Source of the DNA: Pempheris klunzingeri
Lineage: Eukaryota > Chordata > Actinopteri > Acropomatiformes > Pempheridae
Assembly (NCBI RefSeq): GCF_042242105.1
Contig: NC_092033.1
Location: 2,598,908 to 2,662,907 of the forward strand
Direction: 5' to 3'
DNA: 64,000 nt
The position numbers were made by a program, and so were the translations under genes. Of the stretch, positions 41,419 to 52,679 are shown in pieces. The notes under the pieces were generated by a model that saw only the letters and a list, made by a program, of their open reading frames with translations, ran no database searches and was not told the origin of the DNA. Position 1 is the first letter of the stretch. Each line of letters starts with the position of its first letter.

Positions 41419-44400
41419 GGGACAACAGTTAAATATCCAAAAGTCCAATTCCTGTTGGCTTAGTGTCACATGACCAGCATGAAGTGAGGGAGCTGTGTAA
41501 ATACACTTGCCTGACCACAGAAACAAACAACTGTTTAACTGTTTACAGAAAGATTGGAGTTAGAATAAATGTTGTCTGGACCTCCTCCACCCTGCAGAGC
41601 CTTAAGTGGAGGCATCGTTATGAAGAATTAAGACAGGCTGCACTTATTTCTCATGCACATCAGTGACATCCATGTACTCACCCGCTCTGACCAGAGCTGA
41701 CAGAAAAGGGACCGTTCTCCATCAGGTGAAGCACGTAGTAGATGTTGTAATGCAACCTGAAGAGGCCAAAAACAAAACAATCGTAAAGGCTGACTAGAAT
41801 AATGTGGGAATTTAAAGCTCCAACGCTTGCAGCTCTTACCTGTTGCTGATCTGGATGTTGCTCCTCTTTATGGCGAGTAGCATCATGGCCATGTGGCAGA
41901 GGAACTCTGAGATGGCGATGTGCGACATGCAGCCGGTGAGCAGCGACACCAAGGCCTGCACGTCCCTGACACTCTCACTGAGGATCAGTATGACCGCCAT
42001 GGCTGCGAACGGGTTGGGACCCTGCAGGTTGGACACGAGTGACGTGCAGATCTTCAGGTAAGTTCCACAGTGGTCACGTGCACAGTGTGAGCTCCATTTT
42101 CTCCACATTATTAGCAGAGGACCTGTGTATTTATGTGTGAAAGTCGTACCTCGATGCCGAGGTTAAAGTGCTTCTGAATATCAGGAATACGTAATCTGAT
42201 GGAGGCCTTGGCCTGAGGAAAAAGACGATGTTTCTTCACACACTCCAGAACGTCCTCTGGCCTCACCCGCTCTCCGACGTTATGCTGGGCCATTAAACTG
42301 ACCAAAACACACACACACAAACAATAATTAGCACAGGGAACAGTTACACATCTATGCATGCCACACTTTTGTCATCAGTAGTGTCATATAATCATATGTA
42401 GCCACTTTAAACTTCATCCTAAGCAGCTTTGTGTTGCTATAATTGTTTACCTCAGTCTGAACTTTTGCTTTGGAGGTTAATGATTAATGTTATCGGTTAT
42501 CGGGTCAGTCAGAACAAAGAGATCCACATCAGAGCATGTCTGACACAAACAGACTCTTCTTCATGTATGTATTGTCACAGACATGTGCCTTACTGAGGAG
42601 ATGCAGACTTACACAACAAGGTATCGTATGCTGTGCTGTGATGGCGGTTGTTTGTTGTTTGTTTGTATGATGCCGCTGGTCTTCAGGAGGGAGAGGATCT
42701 CCAGCACTGTAGCCCTCTCCTTCATCATGTAGCGGAAGTATTGTTTCTTGAAGGGGACAAACTGCACAACAGAAAACACTTAACATCCACAACAACTGCA
42801 TTAGTTTGGTGAACTTCAATTTACATTACATTGAAAAGAACTGATATAACTAGACCGGTAACGTGCAACCTGGAGATAAACAACAATGTCCTTTTTTCAT
42901 TTAAAAACCTGCTGAAGATCATTTACACAGCAAGTGCACACTGGTCCTGCTTTTGTTACGTCACTCCTAAGGTAATGGACCTTAACTACTGATAACTTAA
43001 CACAACTCTGTGGTTTGTCTAACCTTGTTGTCCTGGATGATGTTTCTCCAGCGATGGCAGACGAGGCTCCCACTGCGGTAGAGGTCCTGGGCGGGGAGGA
43101 GGCACAGCACTTGCCTCAGCACCTCCTCTGGAAGGTCGTCTATGCAGCCCTGCGGCTGCAGCAGGTCCTTGCCGCTGCCCAGGAGCCCATAGTGGGCGTC
43201 AGGGAGGGGCTCCACCTCCTCTTCCTCGTTGTCTCTGTCAAGTTGGTCAAATTCATCATCGTCCCCAAACATCTCTGCTGTCATTCCCTCCAGATAATCC
43301 ACAGTCCCCTGCAGCTGCTGCTTTGTCTCAGGTTCTGGCACCATTGTAGCAGCCAACCAAGTTACATTATCAACCACCTCCTCCTCCTCCTCCATTTCAG
43401 GTCCTGGTGCCACTGCAGCAGCTAACAAGCTGACATCATCATCCTCATCCTCCTCGTCGTCCACTTCATTCACAACCTTTGGCTCTTCTTTGGGACAAGG
43501 CTCTACATTGAGACCGTTTGTGTGTGCGGAGGAGCAGGGCTGGGAGGATTTGTGCGGACTGGAGCTGATGACTTTTGTCACAGAGAAGAAGTCGTGAATG
43601 TCCTTCTGTTTCCCAGCAGGACTTCCTGAGGCAGATGCTGATGGTATAAGGAGTAAGAAAGAAGTCTGACATTAATTTCTACGCCTTCCTACCAAAGAAT
43701 TGTGTGCAATAGATACCAGACTGCTATGAATGTTCTTCCAAATCTGAAAACAGACAGTTTACAGCAAATTACCACATTTCCGTCGCTTGGTGGGTGTCCT
43801 AGGGTAAAGGCCCTGGTTGGGGTTGCGGTTGACATTTTGGGGCTGGGTGAGGGCACTGGTTCCATCTGCACTGCGACCCAGTTCACGACACTCCGTTGCA
43901 CTCAGGTGCCTCCTTTTAACCTTCCCTGGGAAACCACACAACAGTCAGTCAGCACAACACAACCCAATGCATCAGATTGGTCCTCACGCAGTGTCAGCCA
44001 CTCTGTAGCTTTCATATCCATCTGTTCAGTCTCTAAAGTGCTATTCACTACCATCATATCCTTTGATAAGATGCTGGTTCCTCTCTCTTTACTCAACATG
44101 TGTGAAATTTTACTCAACTGCAAGCCTGTAAATATCTCACATATGGATATTAGTGGAGTTTAGAGTCATGTAATGGTCCAAATGTAAAACCAGAGGCATT
44201 CACACTCTGACAAGAACAGTGTTCTGGAGAAAAGCCTGTGAAACTGGGTGAAACTTCTGTGTCTGACCCAGTCTAAACGCATGACTCATAAATGACTACA
44301 TACATAACGTTACGTTAGCTAGCTAGTAAAAGTATGTGCTAGTTAGTTGCTCTCATCTTCACCTGTTTGACTCCTGCGCCATCTTTAGCTACTCGCCTTA

Positions 44401-44439
44401 CCTGGTTATGTTTAACTCACCTTTCACAGCCTCCTCCAT
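35122..44439 (-). CDS. fbh1: F-box DNA helicase 1 (21 coding exons)
   Basis: UvrD-type 3'-5' DNA helicase and SCF ubiquitin-ligase subunit that restrains RAD51 recombination at stalled forks. Exons: 44421-44439, 43773-43925, 43024-43637, 42613-42761, 42150-42297, 41840-42021, 41682-41756, 41279-41370, 40912-41080, 40551-40770, 40360-40447, 40170-40265, 39945-40081, 39717-39813, 39434-39600, 38913-39009, 38638-38832, 37919-38044, 37606-37712, 35377-35511, 35122-35283; 1075 aa plus stop (human 1043). Landmarks: RRHLSATEC near the start as in human; PIP box QKDIHDFF (68-75); acidic linker; F-box about 222-262; Walker A GTGKTTT (478-484); Walker B DEAQD (661-665); GDPHQQ (685-690); [10 protein letters not shown] (906-915); YVAATRAK (953-960); a C-terminal cysteine-rich CCVTDCPNC segment. 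All catalytic motifs are intact. The start MEEAVK is the only in-frame ATG that splices to the conserved exon 2. Confidence 0.96.
36000..36240 (+). repeat. Dispersed repeat shared with NUDT5 intron
   Basis: CCTCTAAATGGGACCA, ACATCCTGCTGT, GAAGAAGACTGTAAACTAGC and GGAAAATGTTCACTGAGGTA recur in the same order at 48520-48626. Probably a SINE or MITE; the ends are not defined. Confidence 0.7.
36288..36692 (-). mobile_element. Non-LTR retrotransposon (LINE) fragment, RT palm plus C-terminal zinc motif
   Basis: The minus strand encodes [12 protein letters not shown], then [20 protein letters not shown] and [12 protein letters not shown], a LINE reverse-transcriptase palm/thumb with YVDD in place of the usual YADD. 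Further along the strand [14 protein letters not shown] resembles the C-terminal CCHC of such LINEs. These are two separate short ORFs in different frames, so an old fragment. It sits in an FBH1 intron, same strand as the gene. The long plus-strand ORF here is its antisense shadow. Confidence 0.75.
41381..41414. repeat. (CA)n microsatellite before FBH1 exon 8
   Basis: In the transcript this is (UG)n ending about 10 bases before the acceptor at 41371-41372. Confidence 0.95.
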
Positions 44440-44960
44440 CTTCGTGTCCAGCGCATCCGTCTTCTGGTAGGTTAACAAAGCTACAAAAGGTAACACCAAG
44501 GATTCAGAACTTAGTTAAATACTAACATGGAGTCAGAAAACTAAGTATTGATGCTGTTAGCTTGTGCAAAAACGCAGACTCGAACCGTCAACGCTTGGGC
44601 TAAACAGGAGTAGTGTTAGCTAACCAACGGCTGTTGCTAGCTTATTTATACTCGTTTTAACGCTATTTTCCGCTCGTGTTTGCAGCCTTCATTCTGCCCT
44701 AAAACTCAAGTGAGCTGTCGCCGCTAATGTCAACAAACTAACCGACTCAAACATCGACTTCTTTCTCTGTTTTTGCCGTCGTGAAAACTCTTCACCACTT
44801 CTTCGGCTCTAATAGTTTGTGTTGGTGAAGGAGCCACCTGATTGGTCGGCTCTGCTTCTTCTTCTTCTTCTGTGGCTTCAATTGGCGGTTGGGGAAACTC
44901 GCTTAAGAGCGCATTAGCGCCGCCAGCGGGACTGTAGTGTAGCACACAGGCGGAAAACAA
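44440..44960 (-). promoter_or_regulatory. fbh1: FBH1 5' UTR and promoter region
   Basis: Upstream of the start codon is a possible acceptor (CTACCAG at about 44465-44472) for a non-coding first exon, and a CpG-rich stretch at about 44750-44940 with a GCGCCGCC-type core. Transcription start is not determinable. No TATA box. Confidence 0.4.
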
Positions 44961-47064
44961 CAGTAAGAAGTTGTTTAGTATTAAAGTTTCTTTCATGAGT
45001 AAAGTGGCATTTAAATTTATTACAGCCAACAATAATTATGAAGCTTAAAAATAAAGGAAATTTAAGGACACTCTCCCACTTTGCTAATTTTTTATCTTTT
45101 TTTGTTGCATGGTTATAGACCTAGGAGTTTATCTTTTCTCCATGGAGTAAAATCACATATCAAATCAAAGCTTTGACACTTAAAAAGCTATTTGTCGCAG
45201 CCCTTGACACAGAAACACAGATTCAGGTGAGGCAGGCAAAGGTAGCATCACATTTATTCATTGGTCAGTAATTTCTAGTTGTTATAAGCACGTCATCAAT
45301 GTCCAGTTAATTGCACCATAACGAGGTTGGAGGCACAGCATGGAATATTTCCTATTCATCAGTTAGTTTCTCTATCACTACAGTACCTCTGTTGTTCATT
45401 ACATTGGAAATATGAGAGAAATACACCCCCCCCCCCTTCTTCTTATTGTGTTAACGCTGTTGTTAATAAACCAATTAAATACTCCATTATCACAGTACAT
45501 GTGTTATTTTGTGATTAATGGCATGTCTATGTCCTCTAAAGCGAGTGACTGTCTTTCCAAAAAAAACAACAACACAAAAAAAAACTAAATCAAGCATCCT
45601 TGATCAGTAACAGTCAGTTTTGAACAGAAAGGGTGATTTTTTTTTATCCACATTAAAAGATAATTCCTGTATATTTAAACCTGGGCCCTATTTTTACATG
45701 TTTTGGGTTTGAAATGACTGGAAGGTACAAAAACTTTTGTTCCAGTAAAGTAGAGCAGATCACCTCCACTGGCAGCTGAGAACGGGCAGTGAACAGGCTG
45801 TAATGTAGTGCTTAAGGAACAATTGTGCCCAATGAAAGTACGTCCACTAAAAAGTACTTGTTTTGCCACTGACAGGCTCAGATTGTAATTCGAAGTGTCT
45901 GACAACATTACAGAAAGAATCCCTACAGAAACAGACCTGTAAGCTCCTTTTTATTTGACAATAACAGCCGCTTTATCGTGCAATTCAAACTCACCAGACT
46001 CCATTGACAAAAACAGCAATTTTACTTTGCAAAATACAGTAGTGGCCGGCCACATCAGTTAGCTTGTTTGTGTTACTCTGTTGCAGGAATACTGTGTTGG
46101 ACTCAATCTAACCTTATAAAACACCAAAATCACACAATAACACAAACAAACTAAATGTTCAAGACAGTGGTAGACCAGCAACTCCTCCTGTTAAATTACC
46201 ATTTTTGTCAATGAAGTCTGGTGGCTTTGAACCAAATACTATAAAGGCTGTTTCTGGTTTAACGAAAAGGATCTTACAGGTCTTTCTCTGTAGGGATCCT
46301 TTCTGTAACATTGTCAGACACTGATTAATAATCTGAGCCAAAAATGAGCACTTTTAGTGGATGTACTTCGATCCAGTACAAGACTATATTGCAGCCATTA
46401 CGTTCGTACTGGACCAATACCAACAGTTTGTGTACCTAGCAGCCATTTCTCCCAAAATGTGTAAAAAAAAAAAAAAAAAGAAAATACTGGAATTATCCTT
46501 TAAGCAGGCAGAACAGTATGTTAGCACATGTAAAGGAATGTTTTACAATCACTAAATTACAACAAATTCATCTCGTCAAACTACACGTAATCTCATAAAA
46601 TCCTGGAAATGACTTTTTGTCACTTAAGGCACACCAGACTAAAGCCTGAAACACAGTCTGCAATAAGAGCGCCAACATTGGCCACCAGAGTATGTTTGAG
46701 GTCTTGAAGTGTTCGGTAGCACCTCGACACCGAGCACAAAACACGGTCTGCTACAAAATAGGGCTCCTTCATAGGTTCAGTTCCTAAATCCAACACTTTG
46801 ATTCCAAGATTTCTGTGTCTGGTGTGATTTAAACACTCGGCTGTGTTGCATCTTCTAACTGCTGCGTTGCTCTATGGATGGTCACTGCACTTCATAGAAA
46901 CAAATGTTAAAACATGAAGTTAAATGGGGTCTAGAACCACAAAGCAACAACAACTTTTCATACAGTTTCTTAATACAATTTGACAATCCTTTCCAAAATG
47001 AATTTTTCCAGCCCTGCGTAGGAGCCCTTGGTAACAGCAAAGACTCGTCCTGAACCTTTAGTCT
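44960..47064. other. Interval between FBH1 and NUDT5
   Basis: No gene seen. It holds one full-length foldback element (45653-46503), a poly-C run near 45427 and AT-rich sequence. No good poly(A) hexamer for NUDT5 is obvious before the element, so the 3' UTR end of NUDT5 is open. Confidence 0.6.
45653..46503. mobile_element. TTAA foldback element, most complete copy
   Basis: Flanked by TTAA at 45653-45656 and 46500-46503, about 843 bp between. The left end reads AAGATAATTCCTGTATATTT and the right end inverts to AGGATAATTCCAGTATTTTC. Paired inner signatures: GACAGGCTCAGATTGTAATT against ATTAATAATCTGAGCC; CAGACTCCATTGACAAAAAC (about 45994) against TTTTTGTCAATGAAGTCTGG (about 46203). The loop carries the family middle. 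Non-coding, so a non-autonomous element. Confidence 0.9.
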
Positions 47065-50000
47065 TCACTGCTTCAGGACGGGGAGCTCCCTCGGCTTGAA
47101 GAAGGCCTGCACCATCCCCATGGCAAAGATGTACACTTTGGCGTCCACCACGATTTTTTCTTTCTTCAGCAGCTCTAAGCGAGATAAAACAAGCCAAGAC
47201 GGTCAAAATAAAGGCTGTTGACCTAGAGGACACTCAGCTTGATGTATCCTTTAAGTCTGAAGAGCTTAAAAATCTGAATACTTTACACTGTTGCCTGCCT
47301 GCTATTACATGTTGGATGCCACTTCATTTCTTACAGTTAAATAAGGACACAGGAATCTTCAGTTTCTAAGACTATTAGCTAAAAATCTGGATGTTGTCTT
47401 CGACCATAATCTGAATTTTGATGCAGAAGATGTAACCAAAATCAGTTCTGCGTTGTTTAAGAGCATATGATTCATGTGTTTTCCAATGTTTCTGTTTCAT
47501 ATGTTGTATTTTAATTGCTGTTGTTGCTGCTTGTTTAAGTATTTTTTGCCGTTTTGAAAAACTATTCTTCTATCATTATTAACATTACAAAGTGGAAAAG
47601 TCGAAGCCTCACCATCTATTTTCATCTGGAATTCATCAAGAGGCAAAAGAATGACTTCAACAAATTCTGGGAAGAGAGGATAAAGGCGTGATGTCGATTT
47701 GCTTCATGACAGAACAGGATTATTTCTGATATAATGAGGAACTCACCTCCATCACCTGTGGAAGAGCAAAAGAGAAGGAGATTATCCAACATGTTTTTTT
47801 TTTTAATGGTGCAGACAAATGATTGCTTAAAATACAGCACAGAGGGAATGAGCCTTCTTCCTCCAGTCAGAGCTTAACCTGTTCAACTCGCTGAAGGTGT
47901 GGGATTTCATTATGAGCCCGAAGCCCATCGTGCGTCAACACCACAAAGGTGAGAAACAAAGAAAATGTCTCAAGCTGCTCTGGACTTGAGGCTTCCTGCT
48001 GCTCTGCTCGGGTTTGTGGAAATAAATGAACTACTTTGCGTCAGAGATGCTAAAAATTAACTGTTAATACAATAAGAACTTAAAAGAATATTAATGTTGC
48101 TTATTCTTGCATGTAAATCCAGATGAGTTAAATGAATCCATTAGATAGAGGCCATGATGTGTCCACGCTGCAGCACTGATGAGCAGGTCTAGGTCAGGTT
48201 TAGCTGGGTGAGGAGCTCCTACTTTAAATAAAACAACTGTATTGTACAAAATAAACCCCTTCGTCAAAACGTTGACGACTCTGCGGTGGCACATTTGGAT
48301 CTTGTCGGTTATCAGTTAAAGATCATGTGATCACATGAGTTAACTACATTTACAGACAAATTAATGTAACTCTCTGTTGGTCTTACGCAGGATTTCAACC
48401 ACGTTCTTCATCATGTGAGCCTGTAGCCTGTACATGTGGATCTTCTCAGTTATCGGTTAAAGATCATGTGAGGTAATTTTCTCTTTACCCACCCTGCCAA
48501 ACACCCTGCTCTATTGTCCCCTAAATGGGACCATAATTTAATAAATTAACATCCTGCTGTGTTGAAGAAGACTGTAAACTAGCGACTGAGACCAGAAACA
48601 CATCAGGAAAATGTTCACTGAGGTAATAAATCAAGTAAGAAGTCATTTTCTCATAGACTTCCATCCAATCAGAGTTCTGCTTGGAGCCCCCTGCTCACTT
48701 TTCAAACCTGGGACCTCCGTCTACTTCTTTTATACACCCTGTTTTACGATAATCAGCTTTTCTTCACAGTCAGAACTAACAAACAGGGTCGGGGATTGGT
48801 CAGAATTAGTCCGTGTGCTCACCAAGCTGCTGGGTCGGGTTGATATTCTCCATCTCGTCTCCGTTGATGTTGACCATGATGATCTGGGTGGTGCAGTTGG
48901 ACAGACCGGGGTCCAGACAGGTCACTGCGCTCAAGACAAAAACATCGAGACACGATCATTTGGCGATGACACATTCGATTTAAACGGTTTAAACAAAGTG
49001 CTCTCTTGATTTGATTTTGTCATTAATTGAAGAAGCTAAGTGACACAGAAAACTCCTCTTTTGAGTTTGTTCTGTCCCATTCAGCCTTTATGAGGACAAC
49101 AATACCACCAAGATTGATTTTTCTTGGAATGGAAAAGATTAGTCCGATATTGCGCTGATTAAATATGCAAAGCTTTGTAAAATAAAGGCATTTTCTTCAT
49201 CTTGCACAAACCCTGCAGTGCCTCGGATCATTTCTGAAGCATTATTCCACCACACATGCAATGAGCCCCTCACAAGAGGGAACAATCACAGCATCACTAC
49301 CGGCACTGTGTGCTCCAAAGATAACGAGAACCGAACGTCTTTTTTCGCTCTGCTGAACCCTGAACGCTTCCAACACCCGCAGGAGATAAGATACAGCCAC
49401 AGGAGGCAGCTAATGCAATCAAGAGTGCAGCTTGTCTCTGTGTGGTGCGATGGTACCTGGAGTGACTCCCACCACTTCCCCTTTGTAGCCGGTTTCTTCT
49501 TTTAGCTCCCTCAGAGCAGCGACCTCAGCACTTTCCCCCTCGTCAATCAACCCTGAGCGCAGCAGAGGTAAAATGCATCATTCAAAGTGTTTCAGAGTAC
49601 GAAACAAAACTCGGGACCAAAGTAGTTTAGTGTGTGAATAAGTCTGCAGGAGTGTTTGAGGAGAAAACCTCCAGACCTGCAGGAAACTCCAGAGTCCAGC
49701 ATCCCATGGGGGGACGAAACTGCTTCACCATCACTACGCAGTCCTTGTGGAGCGTCCGCTTCAGCAGGGCGATGATTCCCACACCTACGGGAGAAGAGTG
49801 TCACCGTCTGTACATGAGCGGCTCGACTGACCAGCTAACGGGGAGAAACGGAGGCGCTCACCGTCTGCCTCTGTGTTGGTTCGCCTCGTTGTCCTTTTCG
49901 CCGTCTCCCAGGTTCTAATGGATGAAAACAGGGAGTGTAACTCTGCGCAGGAAGTGATGCTCGACTGCAAAGTCACGTCAGCCAAAGTTCAGTCACAAAA

Positions 50001-51620
50001 CAATTAAAATACAAATAAAATGGAAATATGTGAAATGGGGACACCCTAATAAACTGGGTGGAGCTCAAGGAGATAATAATATGCATATATTCACTAAGGT
50101 GTTATCAAGATTTAAACTATCAATACATTTTAAAGTAACAATTACTGCTCGCTGTACGTCATCCTGCTTATTACACGGCTTTGTGCTAAAGAAATCCATA
50201 ATTTGACATTAAATAATGATTTAAAAATGATCTTATTGGTTTAAAAATGACTTTATTGTTGCCGTTATCCATTTATTCATCACACCCACAATAAACCAAA
50301 CAGCCATTTTTCATTCTTTATACTGAGCGACCAAACCGAGTGTAAATATCCGAATACCAGCCGGCATGTGGGTGCATAAAAGGTACTCTATAACACTATA
50401 TACAATGCAAGTTAATGGATTTCATCGAAGAGCAGCTAGTTTAGAGGTTCTCAGCCGTTTAGGTTATTTACATTACAACATATTTTAGGTTTTAATGTAT
50501 TTATTTGTCATAAAGACGGAACAGTACCTGGTGTTTCCAGCAGGGTCCACGTACGTCGTCTTCTCCAGCTTCACCCATTTTCCTGTTGCAATGAGCTGCG
50601 ACACAGACAGTGAACACACCGAGCTCAAATGATCTGACCGGTCCTGAATGCAACACACTTCTCTGTAATCGAAACACTTTAAAAGCTAAACGGCTCAGTG
50701 AAGAAACAAAGACTTGGAAATGACTACGTGAGCTGCAGTAACTCTACTAGTATATACTCTAGTATAGTAAATATTCATCTAAAATATTAAAATACTTTTG
50801 CTTTACATGATGAAACACCAGATTATGTTGAAAATGAAGCACTTTTCAATGAGCATATTCAAAATCAGATATTGTCCAAGACTTTGTCCGATCAATGAAA
50901 CAACAAGTCCATAGTGGACTGAAATATGAAGATATGCAAGTAAGATATGGACAAAATGCAACAAACAACAATCTTGTGTAATAGTCTGAAAAACAAGAAA
51001 CATAACCAAAAGAAACCCAAGTTTAACTTTACAACTTTACATCACAAAGATTATCCATAAACATTAAGAAATGCAACACCTTTGAGTATCTTATCTTTTG
51101 AAAAAACAAGTTTAAACAGCAGGGAAATGGCTGAATTTAACCTTATTCACTCGTTGACTGTATTCAATAAAGAATATTTTACCAGTTGACTGAAATATAT
51201 AAAGTTTTGTATCTACACGGATCAAATATTTCAGTTTAGAAAATCTTCTAATGTATAAAAAGATGATGGGAAACATAGTTTTTGTCATCAGTAAGCGTTC
51301 AGCTGTGTATGATTTTGCATCATTGTGCACAGACACACCAGACTCCATTGACATTACAGCAGTTTTTATCAGCGCTATAAAGTAACATCCAACTATGACT
51401 ATAAACCAAGTAATTAGGTGGTTAGACAGACCTGTACAGCCTAATGCAAAAGCCCTGGAGTAAGACATATCTGAATATAGGAATAGATTATATAATATTT
51501 ATATTTCAAGGCAGGTGTCAGACTTTTATCAGACAAATAAAAGCATTACAACCACACACATACCTCCTCTTTCACTATGTGTGGAGTGGTGCACACTTCA
51601 GGGTCCTTGGAGTTGTTCAT
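47065..51620 (-). CDS. nudt5: ADP-sugar pyrophosphatase NUDT5 (9 coding exons)
   Basis: Nudix hydrolase that cleaves ADP-ribose to AMP and ribose-5-phosphate and can act on 8-oxo-dGDP; it also supplies nuclear ATP from PARP-derived ADP-ribose in mammals. Exons: 51564-51620, 50528-50595, 49862-49914, 49677-49784, 49457-49552, 48823-48924, 47747-47755, 47613-47666, 47065-47174; 218 aa plus stop (human 219). The Nudix box spans residues 96-118 with spacing GX5EX7REUXEEXGU satisfied: Gly96, Glu102, Arg110-Glu111-Leu112, Glu114-Glu115, Gly117. Flanking KQFRPPMG and [10 protein letters not shown] match the family. Start MNNSKDPE replaces the human N-terminus; the conserved part begins at [10 protein letters not shown]. 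Exon 7 is only 9 nt (GDG with shared bases). A non-coding first exon probably ends near 51978 (donor GTGAGT). Divergent from CDC123. Confidence 0.96.
47747..47755 (-). other. nudt5: 9-nt microexon of NUDT5
   Basis: GTGATGGAG bounded by TTCCACAG and GTGAGT on the minus strand. Phase is 1 on both sides; with it the protein reads QLGDGEFVEV, matching human PGDGEFVEV. Without it Gly-Asp-Gly would be lost but the frame kept. Confidence 0.88.
48470..48770 (+). repeat. Dispersed repeat shared with FBH1 intron
   Basis: Matches 36111-36240 over at least 120 bp and extends further right (CATTTTCTCATAGACTTCC, then CACTTTTCAAACCTGGGACC). Common in fish genomes by memory; class uncertain. Confidence 0.7.
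49915..51563 (-). other. NUDT5 introns 1 and 2
   Basis: Apart from exon 2 (50528-50595) the stretch is AT-rich. At 51328-51365 a short foldback-family piece (CACCAGACTCCATTGAC) is present. Nothing else recognised. Confidence 0.5.
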
Positions 51621-51959
51621 TTTGTGTATCTGGACGGCTGAAGATGCAGAAAAGTCGCGTCAGAAAGCTTTAAATCGAATTTTAAGTGGGTTTACCAAGA
51701 GCTCAGCTGAAATTTAAGACAAAATACAGAGAAATTAGCATTTTTTTTAACGCCGACGGGGCTGAACGTGAGTTGCTCAATTAGCTGCTACAGAAGGCAA
51801 AGCTAGCCAACTCCCACTAACTCCCCCTGTTAGCCTTTCCACGCTGTTATTTCACGATCGCTAGCTGGGCTACACATAACAACGCTACCAGAAATCATAG
51901 TTCGTTGTATGTTGAACTTTAAAAATCGATTAAATTAATTAAAAAATGGGGAAAACAAC

Positions 51960-52679
51960 TAAACTTGACTCACGTGAAGTCCCAACCGTTTGCAAGTAGC
52001 AGCAGAGATGGTGTAAAAGTAGTGAGGAGTCACTCTGACACTTCTTCCGGGTAACGCAAACGTCACCGGAGTTTAGTTTTACTCTTCAGTGTGTTGTGAG
52101 AATATATTTAATGATTAATGTTTTTTTTAACATTTGTTTAAAGGATTAATTAAATAACTTTATTTTATTTTATTATTATTTTCAGATTCTGTAATTATCT
52201 ACAATATATAAGTGACTCTGGTTTGTTGACAGGAAGAAAAAAAAAAAGTTGACCAGTATCCAAACAAAAATACTCCTGTCTTGTTGATCAAGTGTATTGA
52301 TTATGTTCACTAAATTCATTGCATAATATTTCAGTTCTCTTAATGAATTGTGAGAATGAGGATTGTAGTTTTTTTAAGGTATTGAGTGATTGCTCATTTT
52401 AATTAACGATCTATGTTGCGAGACAGCGGGTCTCACGTCAAACACGCCTACGTGTGCATCACAAAAATACTTCCCCCATCTGTAAACACACATTTAACAC
52501 GCAAATCTTGCAGTAAAACCAAAATACATTAAATTAATTTATAAAAGTGCAAATGTGGCGCAATAATATCTTAAAATATGAAGACTTTGACTGAGAATGA
52601 GGCCCCGAGTGGCTCCAAATCATCAGAGCTCCGGAAGATATTTACCGATGGACCGTTTTCCGGTACAGGATATTGCAGC
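51960..52679. promoter_or_regulatory. Divergent promoter region of NUDT5 and CDC123
   Basis: The two genes are head-to-head. An ETS-type core (CTTCCGGG, about 52043) lies at the NUDT5 side and another (CCGGAAG, about 52632) next to CDC123. The middle (52090-52560) is AT-rich, unusual for a shared CpG promoter, so two separate cores are likely. Confidence 0.5.

Noticed and set aside
43015-43425. 136-aa plus-strand ORF
   Set aside because: Antisense of the large FBH1 exon 3.
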